Positions 16,897 through 25,873 of a DNA stretch of 64,000 nucleotides are shown here, piece by piece (positions within the stretch are counted from its first letter, which is position 1; every line of letters starts with the position of its first letter). The DNA is taken from positions 1-64,000 of the forward strand of contig SVGC01000018.1 of the NCBI GenBank assembly GCA_015056495.1. Reading direction: 5' to 3'. A program made the position numbers and the translations under genes. Source of the stretch: Butyrivibrio sp. GTDB lineage: Bacteria; Bacillota; Clostridia; Lachnospirales; Lachnospiraceae. The notes under the pieces were generated by a model. That model searched no databases. It was not told the origin of the DNA and worked only from the letters and a program-made list of their open reading frames with translations.

Positions 16897-18852
16897 ATGT
16901 ACGAACAACTTTTTACAGAACATAAAATTGGCAAAGTAACATCACAAAACAGATTGGTTTTTGAACCAATGGGCAACTATTATGCTGAGCTTGATGGAAG
17001 CGTTTCAGAAAGAGATATCGCTTTTTACACTGAGAGAGCAAAAGGCGGTTGCGGAATTGTTATGACAGAAGTGGCGTCTGTTAATAGCAAAACAGGTAGA
17101 GGTAATCTTAGGAATCTCTGCACTGACGATGATAAGTTTATCCCGGGATATAAGAAGATGGCTGACAACATACACAAGTACGGCTCATTATTATTTGTTG
17201 AGCTGTATCATCCGGGTTGCCAGGGTATTGCTCCATTAAACGGAGGCTCTATGGCATCTCCAAGTGGTCAGGAAAGTGATCTGATCCATATGCCTAGCCA
17301 TGCTATGACAATAGAGGAGATACACAGCACGGTAAATGATTTTGTTGAAGGCGCTGTACGTATGCAGAAGGCAGGAGTAGATGGAGTTGTGCTCCACGCT
17401 GCTCACGGTTATCTGCTCTGCGAGTTTATTTCATCTTATACAAATCACAGAACTGATGAATATGGCGGAAGCATTGAGAACAGAGTAAGGATCATCAAGG
17501 AAATTGTAGAAGGCATCAGAGAAAAATGCGGCGATTATCCGATCATCATCAGATATTCAGCAGATGAATACATGCGTGAGATTGGAAAAGAAGGCGGAAT
17601 GGTCCTTGATGAAGCTGTCGAGATGGCTAAATTGTTTGAGAGCTACGGAGTAGATGCTCTTGACGTTTCAGCAGGTAACTATGAGACTATGAACTGGGCA
17701 TGGGAGCCAACAGGCTTTGATGAAGGCTGGAAGATGGTCAATGGCGCAACAATCGCAAAAGCGGTTAATATTCCGGTTATTGCATGTTCAGTGATCAGAA
17801 CACCTCAGGGAGCAGTTGATTTCCTGGATAAAGGAGTAGCTTTTGTAGGATCTGCAAGACAGTTCTTTGCAGATCCATATTGGGGCGAAAAGGTTAAGAC
17901 TGGCAGAGAAAAAGAAATCAGAAAGTGCATATCCTGCCTTAACTGTATGGAATCCCTTATGGCAGCTAATGAAGATAATGGTATGCGCTGCCAGTGTACA
18001 GTCAATGTTGAAGGTGGAGAAGAGTGTAGCTTATTACCACTTAACAAGATAGGCGATGGCAGAAAGGTAGTCATCCTTGGTGCAGGTCCTGCAGGTCTTG
18101 AAGCAGCGAGAGTCGCAGCAGAGCGCGGATTTAAGCCTGTTATCATTGAAAAAGCATCAGAGATAGGCGGACAGCTCAATCTGGCTAATAAACCACCTAA
18201 GAAGGATAAGATCACATGGCTTATCGATTATTATCAGGCAATGATTGAAAAATATGATATCGACGTACGTTTAAATACAGAGGCTACTGCAGAGCTTATA
18301 CTTAGTGAGCATCCATATAAGGTAATCAATGCAATTGGCTCATCACCTGTACTTCCAAGATCAATACCTGGTCTGGATCAGGATTATATCATCACACCTC
18401 CTGATGTATTATCAGGTAAGACTCAGCTTACAGGCAAAAAAGTCTGTGTTGTTGGTTCAGGTATGACAGGAATTGAGACTGCAGAGTTCCTGCAGGAAAA
18501 AGGCAATACTATCGAACTATACGAAATGGCAGATGATATCGGACCAGGTCTGTTCTTCCAGAACCTCATTGATGTTATGGGAAGGCTTGCTCCAGGCGGA
18601 TGCAAACTCTATGCAAAACACCAGCTTTTGAGCGTTGGTGAGCATGAGGCTACTTTCAAGAATCTTGAAAATGGTCAGGAAGTAACTGCTAGCTACGATA
18701 ACATCGTGATTTCACTTGGAATAAGGTCTAATGCTCTTTCAGAGGCTATAGCAAAAGAGTATCCGGACATCATCTCAATTGGTGATGCTGAGAAATCCGG
18801 AAGGATCAGACACGCCATAGAAGGCGGTTACAGAGCAGCATACTCACTGTAA
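16897..18852 (+). CDS. NADH-dependent flavin/iron-sulphur ene-reductase (2,4-dienoyl-CoA reductase / BaiCD family)
   Basis: The 651-residue protein joins an Old Yellow Enzyme TIM barrel with FMN (about 1-330; HAAHGYLLCEFISSYTN, then YGGSIENR) to a cysteine cluster for a 4Fe-4S centre (CISCLNC, then CQCTVN) and a C-terminal FAD/NAD(P)H module (ILGAGPAGLEAARVAAERG and a second dinucleotide-binding loop CVVGSGMTGIETAEFLQ). Such enzymes reduce activated C=C bonds of enoates, dienoyl-CoAs or bile-acid intermediates under anaerobic conditions. A strong AGGAGG site precedes the ATG. The divergent MerR regulator suggests induction by an electrophilic or otherwise toxic substrate. The natural substrate cannot be read from the sequence. 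Confidence 0.93.
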   Translation: MYEQLFTEHKIGKVTSQNRLVFEPMGNYYAELDGSVSERDIAFYTERAKGGCGIVMTEVASVNSKTGRGNLRNLCTDDDKFIPGYKKMADNIHKYGSLLFVELYHPGCQGIAPLNGGSMASPSGQESDLIHMPSHAMTIEEIHSTVNDFVEGAVRMQKAGVDGVVLHAAHGYLLCEFISSYTNHRTDEYGGSIENRVRIIKEIVEGIREKCGDYPIIIRYSADEYMREIGKEGGMVLDEAVEMAKLFESYGVDALDVSAGNYETMNWAWEPTGFDEGWKMVNGATIAKAVNIPVIACSVIRTPQGAVDFLDKGVAFVGSARQFFADPYWGEKVKTGREKEIRKCISCLNCMESLMAANEDNGMRCQCTVNVEGGEECSLLPLNKIGDGRKVVILGAGPAGLEAARVAAERGFKPVIIEKASEIGGQLNLANKPPKKDKITWLIDYYQAMIEKYDIDVRLNTEATAELILSEHPYKVINAIGSSPVLPRSIPGLDQDYIITPPDVLSGKTQLTGKKVCVVGSGMTGIETAEFLQEKGNTIELYEMADDIGPGLFFQNLIDVMGRLAPGGCKLYAKHQLLSVGEHEATFKNLENGQEVTASYDNIVISLGIRSNALSEAIAKEYPDIISIGDAEKSGRIRHAIEGGYRAAYSL

Positions 18853-18950
18853 TAGCTAGTGCAGATGATTTAAAATATCGCGACTATATTATTGTAGGAA
18901 TATCCATGTGCTGCGTTGTTGTCAATCGTCGATGGTAGGACGTTTCAAAT

Positions 18951-18995
18951 AAAAAGAACCTTAACGAATCTTAAGATTACGATAAGGTTCTTTTT
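18951..18995. terminator. Bidirectional intrinsic terminator
   Basis: AAAAAGAACCTTA (18951-18963) pairs with TAAGGTTCTTTTT (18983-18995) around a loop that itself contains the palindrome AATCTTAAGATT. Runs of A and T on the two sides allow termination in either direction. The 240-nt gap between 18852 and 19094 shows no gene. Confidence 0.85.
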
Positions 18996-19093
18996 ATATT
19001 GCCTCAATATACTAGGCTAAGTGATGACGAAACGTTTGAGGAGACTCGAACGAAAGGATGCAAGTAGTAAGTGTTTGAGGAGAAGAGCAGAAG

Positions 19094-20926
19094 ATGAAAG
19101 GCATAAACAACAAGATACATACGATTAAGGATAAAGTGGTTGAGAATAAGAAAAAGGTACTGATGGGTTCAGTTGCAGTTATGCTGGTTGTGACTGTTAC
19201 TACAGGAAGTGTTGTATATATTCAGAGTAAGGATGCAGATCTCACGGATATGGCAGCACAGCTTGAAACCGTTAGTATTACTAAGCAGGATCTGGAGAAA
19301 ACACTGTCCATAAATGGAACTATTGCTGCTCTTGAGAGCCAGTCGGTCACAAGTGAGTTGACAGGAGTCAAGGTCAATGAGCTCAAGGTAAGAGTTGGAG
19401 ATCATGTAAAGAAGGGTGATGTAGTTGCAATTCTAGACACTACAACCATTGAAAAATCACTGTCACAGGCTCAGGAGAGTCTGGAACTGGCTAAGAAAAA
19501 AGATGCCCTTGAATTGGCTACAGCACAGCGAAACTATGATAATGCGGTAGAGGAGTCAAAAATACAACAGGAGCGTGCTCAGAGAGATTTAAATAATGCT
19601 CAGAAACAGTATGACCAGTCTGTCAGTGAATCTAATACAGCCAATGGTGTATATGCTAATGCTGAGCAAAATGTAACTGATAAGACTGGAAATGTAAATA
19701 ATAGTCAAAATGCCTATAATGATGCAAACAGTGCTTCACGTGATGCTACTAAAGATTATGAACGTAAGCAGGAAGTGCTTGAAGATGCTCAGAAAAAGCT
19801 GACTGAAGCAGAACAGGTCAAGACTACTCTTGATGGCATGACACCAACTACAGATGAAGAAAAGGCTCAGCTTGAAGCTGATAAGCAGGAAGCGCAGAAG
19901 GTACTGGATGAGGCAAAAGCAAATGTAGAAAAAGCAGAGGCAGAGGTTCGAGAAGCTAAGCATAAAAGCGAAGATGCCCAGACCAATCTTGAGAACAAAC
20001 AGACAGCGCTGTCTGATTCAAAGTCAGATCTTGCAGAGGCTGAAGCTAGTAAGTCTACTGCAGAAGCAGATGCCAAGAGCAAAAAAGAAAGTATCTCTTC
20101 CAATCAGGATGCTGTAACCAAAGCACAGGACAGCCAGCAGGATACCATCAGGCAGACCAATAAATCTGTTGCAGATGCCAAGGACAATGTCAGCAGTACA
20201 GAACTTGGCCAGTCATCAAGCCTTTTAGAACTTCAAAGAGAAGTTGATAAATATGTCCAGCAGATTGAGAGTGCAACAATTGTTGCTCCTTGCGATGGTC
20301 TCGTAACATCAGTTGGCTTAAAGGAAGGCGCCCTCTATGATAATGGAAAAGAACTCATGACTATCCAGAATGACGATGGATATAAGGTAAAGGCTTCTGT
20401 TGATCAGTACGATATCTGTGATGTTCAGGAAGGAATGAAAGTAAGGATAAAAACAGATTCTATGGGAGATGAGATTCTGGAAGGAACAGTGACTTTTGTA
20501 TCTCCGATTCCTGTCAGTGATACAGCAGGTGCAACAACAGGAAGCGATAGTTCTTCTAGTAATGACTATCCAATTGAAGTATCTATAAATAAAAAAGCAG
20601 ACAGGCTCAGAATAGGCATGACAGCCAAGATTACTATTATTGAAGAGGCGCAAAAGGACGCGCTCACAGTTCCTGATTCAGTGGTACAGGAAGGTGATGA
20701 TGGTCAGCTCTATATAGAAGTGCTTGATGATAGCAACAACGTCGATACCATAGAAGCCAGTGCTACCGGAGCAAGTAGTTCTGATGAGACCGGCAATATT
20801 AAAAAAGAGAACGTATCATATGGAATAAAGACTGACTATTATGTGGAGATCAAAGGCAGTGACTTGAAAGAGGGAATGCAAGTAGTTGTTCCAAGCACCG
20901 ATGATACGGAGGAAATTGAACTATGA
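19094..20926 (+). CDS. Membrane-fusion (HlyD/MacA-like) subunit of an ABC exporter with a very long coiled coil
   Basis: One N-terminal transmembrane anchor (VLMGSVAVMLVVTVTTGSVV) is followed by a barrel-sandwich half (LEKTLSINGTIAALESQ, VGDHVKKGDVVAILD). A coiled coil of about 260 residues follows (about 120-385), rich in Ala, Glu, Lys, Gln and Asp with few hydrophobic breaks. The second lipoyl half (IVAPCDGLVTSVGLKEGALY) and beta-barrel domains complete it. The coiled coil is longer than the 60-100 residues usual in MacA. At 610 residues it is a large member of the family. The stop overlaps the ATPase start (ATGA). With the next two genes it should form a MacAB-like pump for peptides or other amphiphiles. 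Confidence 0.9.
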   Translation: MKGINNKIHTIKDKVVENKKKVLMGSVAVMLVVTVTTGSVVYIQSKDADLTDMAAQLETVSITKQDLEKTLSINGTIAALESQSVTSELTGVKVNELKVRVGDHVKKGDVVAILDTTTIEKSLSQAQESLELAKKKDALELATAQRNYDNAVEESKIQQERAQRDLNNAQKQYDQSVSESNTANGVYANAEQNVTDKTGNVNNSQNAYNDANSASRDATKDYERKQEVLEDAQKKLTEAEQVKTTLDGMTPTTDEEKAQLEADKQEAQKVLDEAKANVEKAEAEVREAKHKSEDAQTNLENKQTALSDSKSDLAEAEASKSTAEADAKSKKESISSNQDAVTKAQDSQQDTIRQTNKSVADAKDNVSSTELGQSSSLLELQREVDKYVQQIESATIVAPCDGLVTSVGLKEGALYDNGKELMTIQNDDGYKVKASVDQYDICDVQEGMKVRIKTDSMGDEILEGTVTFVSPIPVSDTAGATTGSDSSSSNDYPIEVSINKKADRLRIGMTAKITIIEEAQKDALTVPDSVVQEGDDGQLYIEVLDDSNNVDTIEASATGASSSDETGNIKKENVSYGIKTDYYVEIKGSDLKEGMQVVVPSTDDTEEIEL

Positions 20927-21618
20927 TCCATGCTAGTCAGATAGTAAAAAGATTTAACATAGGCACAGAGAATGAAATCGAGATTCTTCATGGAATTGAT
21001 CTCGATGTCAAAAAAGGCGAATTTGTATCCATAGTCGGAACTTCAGGCTCAGGAAAATCAACGCTTATGAACATCATAGGCCTTTTGGATAAGCCAACAG
21101 AAGGGGCATACATTTTGGATGGAATAGATGTTTGCAGAGCATCTGATAATCAGCTTTCGCATATAAGGAATCAGAAAATAGGATTTGTTTTTCAGACATA
21201 CAATCTGATCCCCAGGACCAGTGCACTCAAAAATGTTGAACTTCCTATGTTGTATGCCGGCGTGGGTGCGAAAGAAAGAAGAGAGCGTGCAAGAGAGCTC
21301 CTTGAGCTTGTTGAGATGGAAAAAAGGATGGAAAATACGCCTGATGCTCTTTCAGGAGGCCAAAAGCAGAGAGTGGCTATAGCAAGGGCATTGGTAAATA
21401 AGCCATCTATAATTCTTGCTGATGAACCAACAGGAGCCCTTGATTCAGCTACCGGAAGAAAGATCATGGATTTATTCCACAAGCTGCATGAAGAGCAGGG
21501 TATCACGATCGTATTTATCACCCATTCGCCGGAACTTGCCAAAGAAACTGAGAGAATATTGACCTTAAAGGATGGACGCATTGTAGATGAAAGGATGGGA
21601 ATGAGGTATGCTTCTTGA
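20923..21618 (+). CDS. ABC exporter ATPase, MacB/LolD-like
   Basis: A 231-residue nucleotide-binding subunit with Walker A GTSGSGKST (39-47), Q-loop VFQTYNLIPR, signature ALSGGQKQR (ending at 150), Walker B IILADEPTGALD (from 163) and H-loop VFITHSPE. The motif spacing and TGALD are typical of the MacB/LolD/FtsE class that works with FtsX-fold permeases. Overlaps of 4 nt upstream and 11 nt downstream place it firmly in one transcript with the fusion protein and the permease. Confidence 0.96.
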   Translation: MIHASQIVKRFNIGTENEIEILHGIDLDVKKGEFVSIVGTSGSGKSTLMNIIGLLDKPTEGAYILDGIDVCRASDNQLSHIRNQKIGFVFQTYNLIPRTSALKNVELPMLYAGVGAKERRERARELLELVEMEKRMENTPDALSGGQKQRVAIARALVNKPSIILADEPTGALDSATGRKIMDLFHKLHEEQGITIVFITHSPELAKETERILTLKDGRIVDERMGMRYAS

Positions 21619-22882
21619 AAATGTAATATTAGCAGTGACAGGCCTCATGGCCAACAAACTCAGGACATTCCTGACAATGCTGGGGATAATCATTGGAATC
21701 GCATCTGTCATAGGGATCATGAATGTGGCAGAGGGCATGAAGACTTCTACCATGAGTCAGATGGGCGACATGGGTGCCAATGTCATATCCTTTTTTGTAA
21801 CACAGAAAATGGATCCGGATACAGGAGAATTTGATGAGAACGTAAGAGATCCGAAAGAAAAAGATTTTTTTACCCCGAAACTACTTGATGAGCTGGAACA
21901 GCAGTTTGCGGGAAGGATAAGTGCTATATCGCTTTCAAAATCAATAACCGAGACCAAGATAGAAGATGGTAAAAAGTATGCCAATGTATCGTTGGAAGGT
22001 CTTAACAATGCTGCAATCAAGAATAAAAAGCTGAACATTATTGCAGGAAGAAATATAACTTCAGATGAACAGGAAGATGGGAAAAAGGTCATCCTCGTAT
22101 CGGACAGGTTGGTCAATAATCTTTTTAATGGGGATAATAATAGTGCTCTGGGCCAGCAGATAGAGGCTGTAATAGATAACAAGTATTATTCATACACAAT
22201 AGTAGGCGTCTATGAATACAGTGACAGCTCAGGAAGTGGTTTTAGTACAAAAGTATCACAAAAAGACATTAAGACAGGAGCCTATGTTCCGCTTAAGTGC
22301 GCGGTAAAGCAGCTTCGACAGGGAGAATTGTATGATTCATTTGATATAATTGCAGCTGTTGGTGAGGATCAGGGAGCACTTGTTTCGGAAGTTACAGATT
22401 ACTTAAATAATGGCTATTATGCTAATAATGATGCGTATGAGGCCTATGGATACAGCATGAAAGAAGAAATCAAATCCATGGAATCAATGCTCAATACCCA
22501 GACATATGCATTTATGGCAGTTGGAGCCATATCACTTCTTGTAGGCGGAATAGGCGTTATGAATATAATGGTTGTTTCAATAACTGAGAGGACAAGGGAG
22601 ATAGGCACAAGAAAGGCACTCGGAGCAACTGACGGATTTATACGCCTGCAATTTATCACAGAGGCAGTCGTTGTGTGCCTGATAGGCGGTATCATTGGAG
22701 TTATTACCGGGGAAATATTTGGATTAGTCGCTAATAAGATCATGAATACGACAGGTAGCATATCAATTAATGGTATAATCATATGTGTAGTTTTTTCCAT
22801 GGTTTTTGGCGTGTTTTTCGGCTTTTACCCTGCCAACAAAGCTGCCAGGCTAAATCCAATAGAGGCCCTTAGATATGAGTAA
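21608..22882 (+). CDS. ABC exporter permease, MacB-like (FtsX fold)
   Basis: The 424-residue protein shows the MacB layout: one N-terminal helix (LRTFLTMLGIIIGIASVIGIM) with the family-typical FLTMLGIIIG, a large extracytoplasmic domain (about 45-290), and three C-terminal helices within MAVGAISLLVGGIGVMNIMV, ERTREIGTRKALGAT and a final segment ending FYPANKAARLNPIEALRYE. All are hallmarks of the MacB_PCD/FtsX family. It uses mechanotransmission rather than a transport channel in characterised members. It overlaps the ATPase gene by 11 nt and the response-regulator gene by 8 nt. Confidence 0.95.
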   Translation: MLLENVILAVTGLMANKLRTFLTMLGIIIGIASVIGIMNVAEGMKTSTMSQMGDMGANVISFFVTQKMDPDTGEFDENVRDPKEKDFFTPKLLDELEQQFAGRISAISLSKSITETKIEDGKKYANVSLEGLNNAAIKNKKLNIIAGRNITSDEQEDGKKVILVSDRLVNNLFNGDNNSALGQQIEAVIDNKYYSYTIVGVYEYSDSSGSGFSTKVSQKDIKTGAYVPLKCAVKQLRQGELYDSFDIIAAVGEDQGALVSEVTDYLNNGYYANNDAYEAYGYSMKEEIKSMESMLNTQTYAFMAVGAISLLVGGIGVMNIMVVSITERTREIGTRKALGATDGFIRLQFITEAVVVCLIGGIIGVITGEIFGLVANKIMNTTGSISINGIIICVVFSMVFGVFFGFYPANKAARLNPIEALRYE

Positions 22883-23579
22883 AGAAAAAAACAGAATTCT
22901 GATAGCTGAAGATGACAAGGATATTTTATCTCTTTTGAGGTTATATCTTGAGAAGGATGGGTTTGATGTGCTATTTGCTGAGGATGGAATAGTCGCCTTC
23001 GACATGATAGAGCAGGAGGAGCCAGATCTGATTATTTCTGACATAATGATGCCGGGAATGAACGGATACGACCTTATCCAGAAGATAAGAAAATCCAGAA
23101 ATAATGTTCCAATCATTATTTTATCTGCAAAAAATCAGGATAATGACAAGATACTGGGGCTGGATATAGGTGCTGATGACTATATGACCAAACCATTTAA
23201 TCCTCTTGAGCTTGTTGCACATGTGAAAGCGGCTTTGAGAAGATTTTATAGTCTTGGTTCTGGAGAGACAGCAGCTACTTCTTATAAGGTGGGAGAATTA
23301 GAAATAGATATAGAAAGAGTCAGATTTACCAAAAAAGGAGAAGAGATTTCGTTAACGCCTTTTGAATTTAAGATAATGACTCTTTTGATGAAGAACCCTG
23401 GAAGAGTATTCACTAAAGTGCAGATATACGAGTATATTAGCGGCGAGTACTATGAAACAGATGAAAATGCTCTGATGGTACATATGAGTAAACTCAGAGA
23501 CAAGATTGAAGATGACAGGAACGAACCTAAATATATTAAAACCATTCGTGGACTTGGTTACAAGATAGAAAAAATATGA
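22875..23579 (+). CDS. OmpR/PhoB-type response regulator
   Basis: The receiver domain (about 5-120) has the acidic pocket AEDD near the start, phospho-acceptor Asp56 in DLIISDIMMPGMNGYD, and the conserved Lys in MTKPFNPLEL. A winged-helix DNA-binding domain follows (about 135-232, ISLTPFEFKIMTLLMKNPGR and a final IKTIRGLGYKIEK). It overlaps the permease gene by 8 nt and the kinase gene by 4 nt. This suggests that the pump operon encodes its own sensor pair, as with many antimicrobial-peptide resistance modules. Confidence 0.96.
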   Translation: MSKEKNRILIAEDDKDILSLLRLYLEKDGFDVLFAEDGIVAFDMIEQEEPDLIISDIMMPGMNGYDLIQKIRKSRNNVPIIILSAKNQDNDKILGLDIGADDYMTKPFNPLELVAHVKAALRRFYSLGSGETAATSYKVGELEIDIERVRFTKKGEEISLTPFEFKIMTLLMKNPGRVFTKVQIYEYISGEYYETDENALMVHMSKLRDKIEDDRNEPKYIKTIRGLGYKIEKI

Positions 23580-25174
23580 GAAAGCTCTTTAAACGCAAAG
23601 GAACTTTATATTCAATGATCACCAGAAACTATATATTGTTTGCGGTGATTGTTGTGCTTTTAGCATTGTTGTCTATGACCATCCTTAATAGAGGCATAGA
23701 CAATATTTTTGATACCTATGGAACAGGTGGTATCATTGCACAGAACAAGATACTTTCTTCGGAAAACTATGACAGGCTTGTTGTTTCAAGGCTTCTGGGT
23801 AAAGAAGGTTATATAGAAGTGTTGGATAAAGACGCTAATATCATCTATTCCAGCAATCCTCAGAAAAGTAACAAATATAGTGTTGATGAACTTGAATATA
23901 TACCGGATGTTTTTGGTGATACATATTATTCAATTGATGCAATTATAAAAGATAATGTTTTGAATGGTTATGTGATCCATAGATATGAAAATGTAGGCGA
24001 TAGTGAGAATGAGTTTATGGATCTGACCGGAGTCATTATATTAGATAAGGACAGAAATATAATATATTCGGATGTCGATGCTGAGGAAAGCGGTATAACT
24101 GAAAAAGAAGTTGAATATCTATATGGCTACAATGATGATGGCTCTACCTATATCCAGAAATATGATTTTGTGACCAATAACGGGGATGAACGGATCCTAT
24201 TGATACATTCAACAATTGAAAATGGTAGCGAAGCCCTTGCATACAGGCGTTTATTTATTTTTGCTGTTACAGTTTTTATTGTTCTTTTGATCATATTGAT
24301 AATCATTTTTGTTCTTAGGATGTCATTTGTTGTAAGGCGACCTCTCAATATGCTTGAAAAAGCCATGACCAGCTACAGTACTCCTTCTGAAAAGGCCACA
24401 CTGTCATATTCGGGACCAAAAGAGCTAGAGCAGATCATTTCAACATTCAATGATATGTCTGAAAGGCTTAATGACAGTGAGAAAAAGCGGATACAGTCAG
24501 AGAACGAAAAACAGAAAATGCTGGCAGATATTTCGCATGATCTTAAGACTCCGATCACCGTAATCCAAGGCTATGCCAAGGCTGTATCAGAGGGACTTGT
24601 GCCGCAGGATGAGGAAAAGAGATATCTTGATACTATATGCGCAAAGGCAGAAAATCTTTCTGAGCTGATCAATAAATTCTACGAATACTCAAAACTCGAA
24701 CATCCGGAGTTCAATCTGGTTAGAGAAAAGGCCGATCTGTGTGAATATTTTAGAGAATATCTGGCTGCTAAATACGAAGAGCTTGATCTGCAAGGATTTG
24801 ATATGGATATAGATATTCCGGATCAGATAATAGAATATAGCTTTGACCGTTTTCAGTTAAAGCGTGTATTTGAAAATATAATATCCAATTCAGTCAAAGC
24901 CAATCCTCAGGGAACGACAATCTACGCCGCTATGAAGCAGGAAGACGACAAAATAAAGATATATCTGGGCGATAATGGCGTAGGAATAGCAGACAATATC
25001 CGTGATGATATTTTTAATCCATTTATCGTTGGCAATGAATCCAGGACCAGCGGCCAGGGCACCGGCCTGGGGCTTGCTATAGCAAGACTCATAGTTGAAT
25101 CCCATGGAGGAGATATCAGGCTTGCAGATGATAAAAATGGCAGATATAAGACTTTGTTTGAAGTAGTATTGTAA
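23576..25174 (+). CDS. Membrane sensor histidine kinase partner of the pump regulator
   Basis: Two transmembrane helices (LFAVIVVLLALLSMTILN; IFAVTVFIVLLIILIIIFVL) bracket an extracytoplasmic sensor of about 190 residues with PAS/Cache-like character. A HAMP linker, a HisKA dimerisation domain with phospho-acceptor His321 (LADISHDLKTPITVIQGY) and an HATPase domain follow (N-box NIISNSVKANP, G1 DNGVGI, G2 TGLGLAIARLIVESHGG). At 532 residues all catalytic motifs are intact. It is the last gene of the five-gene operon. The stimulus is unknown, but coupling to a MacAB-like exporter suggests a membrane-active compound. Confidence 0.95.
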   Translation: MRKLFKRKGTLYSMITRNYILFAVIVVLLALLSMTILNRGIDNIFDTYGTGGIIAQNKILSSENYDRLVVSRLLGKEGYIEVLDKDANIIYSSNPQKSNKYSVDELEYIPDVFGDTYYSIDAIIKDNVLNGYVIHRYENVGDSENEFMDLTGVIILDKDRNIIYSDVDAEESGITEKEVEYLYGYNDDGSTYIQKYDFVTNNGDERILLIHSTIENGSEALAYRRLFIFAVTVFIVLLIILIIIFVLRMSFVVRRPLNMLEKAMTSYSTPSEKATLSYSGPKELEQIISTFNDMSERLNDSEKKRIQSENEKQKMLADISHDLKTPITVIQGYAKAVSEGLVPQDEEKRYLDTICAKAENLSELINKFYEYSKLEHPEFNLVREKADLCEYFREYLAAKYEELDLQGFDMDIDIPDQIIEYSFDRFQLKRVFENIISNSVKANPQGTTIYAAMKQEDDKIKIYLGDNGVGIADNIRDDIFNPFIVGNESRTSGQGTGLGLAIARLIVESHGGDIRLADDKNGRYKTLFEVVL

Positions 25175-25178
25175 TTGA

Positions 25179-25280
25179 GTGACATCATTAAGGCTATATT
25201 ACCAGGAACCTGTTTTTCCAATCGTTAAGGAGGCAAAAGAAAGCTGGAAGCAGATGGTGGATCTCATGAAAAGAGCTTGA
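25179..25280 (+). pseudogene. Short protein-like frame, probable gene remnant
   Basis: A frame open from GTG 25179 to TGA 25278-25280 encodes 33 residues (core EPVFPIVKEAKESWKQMVDL) with amphipathic-helix character. No ribosome-binding site precedes it. It may be the tail of a lost gene between the kinase operon and the XRE gene. I do not recognise it. Confidence 0.25.
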
Positions 25281-25320
25281 CGTTAGCAATATGATAAGTA
25301 CAAAATACTGAAATGAATTT

Positions 25321-25376
25321 ACACGTTGCGTATAAGACATATATATGATATGTTTATACACAACGTGTATTTTTTA
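25321..25376. terminator. Long AT-rich hairpin followed by T run, terminator or operator
   Basis: ACACGTTGCGTATAA (25321-25335) pairs with TTATACACAACGTGT (25354-25368) with one mismatch; the intervening bases are AT-rich and partly self-complementary. ATTTTTTATTT follows. It can end the kinase operon, and because it lies 27 nt before the XRE start it may also be that regulator's binding site. Confidence 0.6.
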
Positions 25377-25394
25377 TTTGAAAGGAATGCTTAT

Positions 25395-25601
25395 ATGGAT
25401 AAAGCTAAAAAGATAAAGGATCTACGCGAAAAAACTGGAATGAGCCGTAAGGAGTTTTGTGAGTATTTTGACATTCCATACAGGACAGTAACAGAATGGG
25501 AGCGCGATACGAGGCATGCTCCAGATTATGTTGTAAGACTATTGGAGTATTACATAAGGATGGAAAACCTACTGAAAAAGGATGAAGACGATAAAACTTA
25601 A
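25395..25601 (+). CDS. Small XRE-like helix-turn-helix DNA-binding protein
   Basis: The 68-residue protein is essentially one helix-turn-helix domain (KIKDLREKTGMSRKEFCEYF, then DIPYRTVTEWERDTRHAPDY) with a short C-terminal helix. The frame extends upstream, but ATG 25395 has AAAGGA 8 nt before it and gives a protein starting directly with the domain. Similar proteins are common singletons in Lachnospiraceae. It lies between a long hairpin and a non-coding repeat array; either could be its target, which is inference only. Confidence 0.8.
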   Translation: MDKAKKIKDLREKTGMSRKEFCEYFDIPYRTVTEWERDTRHAPDYVVRLLEYYIRMENLLKKDEDDKT

Positions 25602-25716
25602 TTACCTCGAAGTCGAGGCAATTGAAATATCACCTGCACATGAGGAGCAATATAAAAAAAGAAACGAGCAACAGCGAAGGCTGAGTGTTACAGGAGCGGT
25701 TGTTCTGGCGAGATAA
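25582..25716 (+). CDS. Possible 44-residue protein overlapping the XRE gene
   Basis: ATG 25582 lies within the 3' end of the XRE gene (20-nt overlap). The frame runs to TAA 25714-25716, encoding MKTIKLNYLEVEAIEISPA followed by a basic stretch (EEQYKKRNEQQRR) and a hydrophobic end (LSVTGAVVLAR). Only AAGG precedes the ATG, so initiation may depend on coupling to the upstream gene. Composition is protein-like but no family is recognised. The inverted repeat AATTACCTCGA/TCGAGGCAATT (25600-25623) falls inside the frame. Confidence 0.35.
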   Translation: MKTIKLNYLEVEAIEISPAHEEQYKKRNEQQRRLSVTGAVVLAR

Positions 25717-25734
25717 CATTTATACGACTAATTT

Positions 25735-25759
25735 GCAGTCCGCCTGTCTGGCGGACTGC
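25735..25759. terminator. Perfect GC-rich hairpin, possible terminator
   Basis: GCAGTCCGCC (25735-25744), loop TGTCT, then GGCGGACTGC (25750-25759) form a perfect 10-bp stem. The downstream sequence TACTATTCTTTC is only moderately T-rich, so termination efficiency is uncertain. It separates the XRE pair from the repeat array. Confidence 0.5.
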
Positions 25760-25873
25760 TACTATTCTTTCATTCGAAAGGCAGGCAGTGATAATTACTA
25801 ATCAGATTGCTGCTGATATTCCAAAGTTTATCGACATATTGCTTGATTTCTGCTACTTGAGCAATTTCTGCGA

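Noticed and set aside
18853..19093. Hidden small gene before the HlyD-type gene
   Set aside because: Only a terminator hairpin and AT-rich sequence are visible; no frame with a ribosome-binding site is present.
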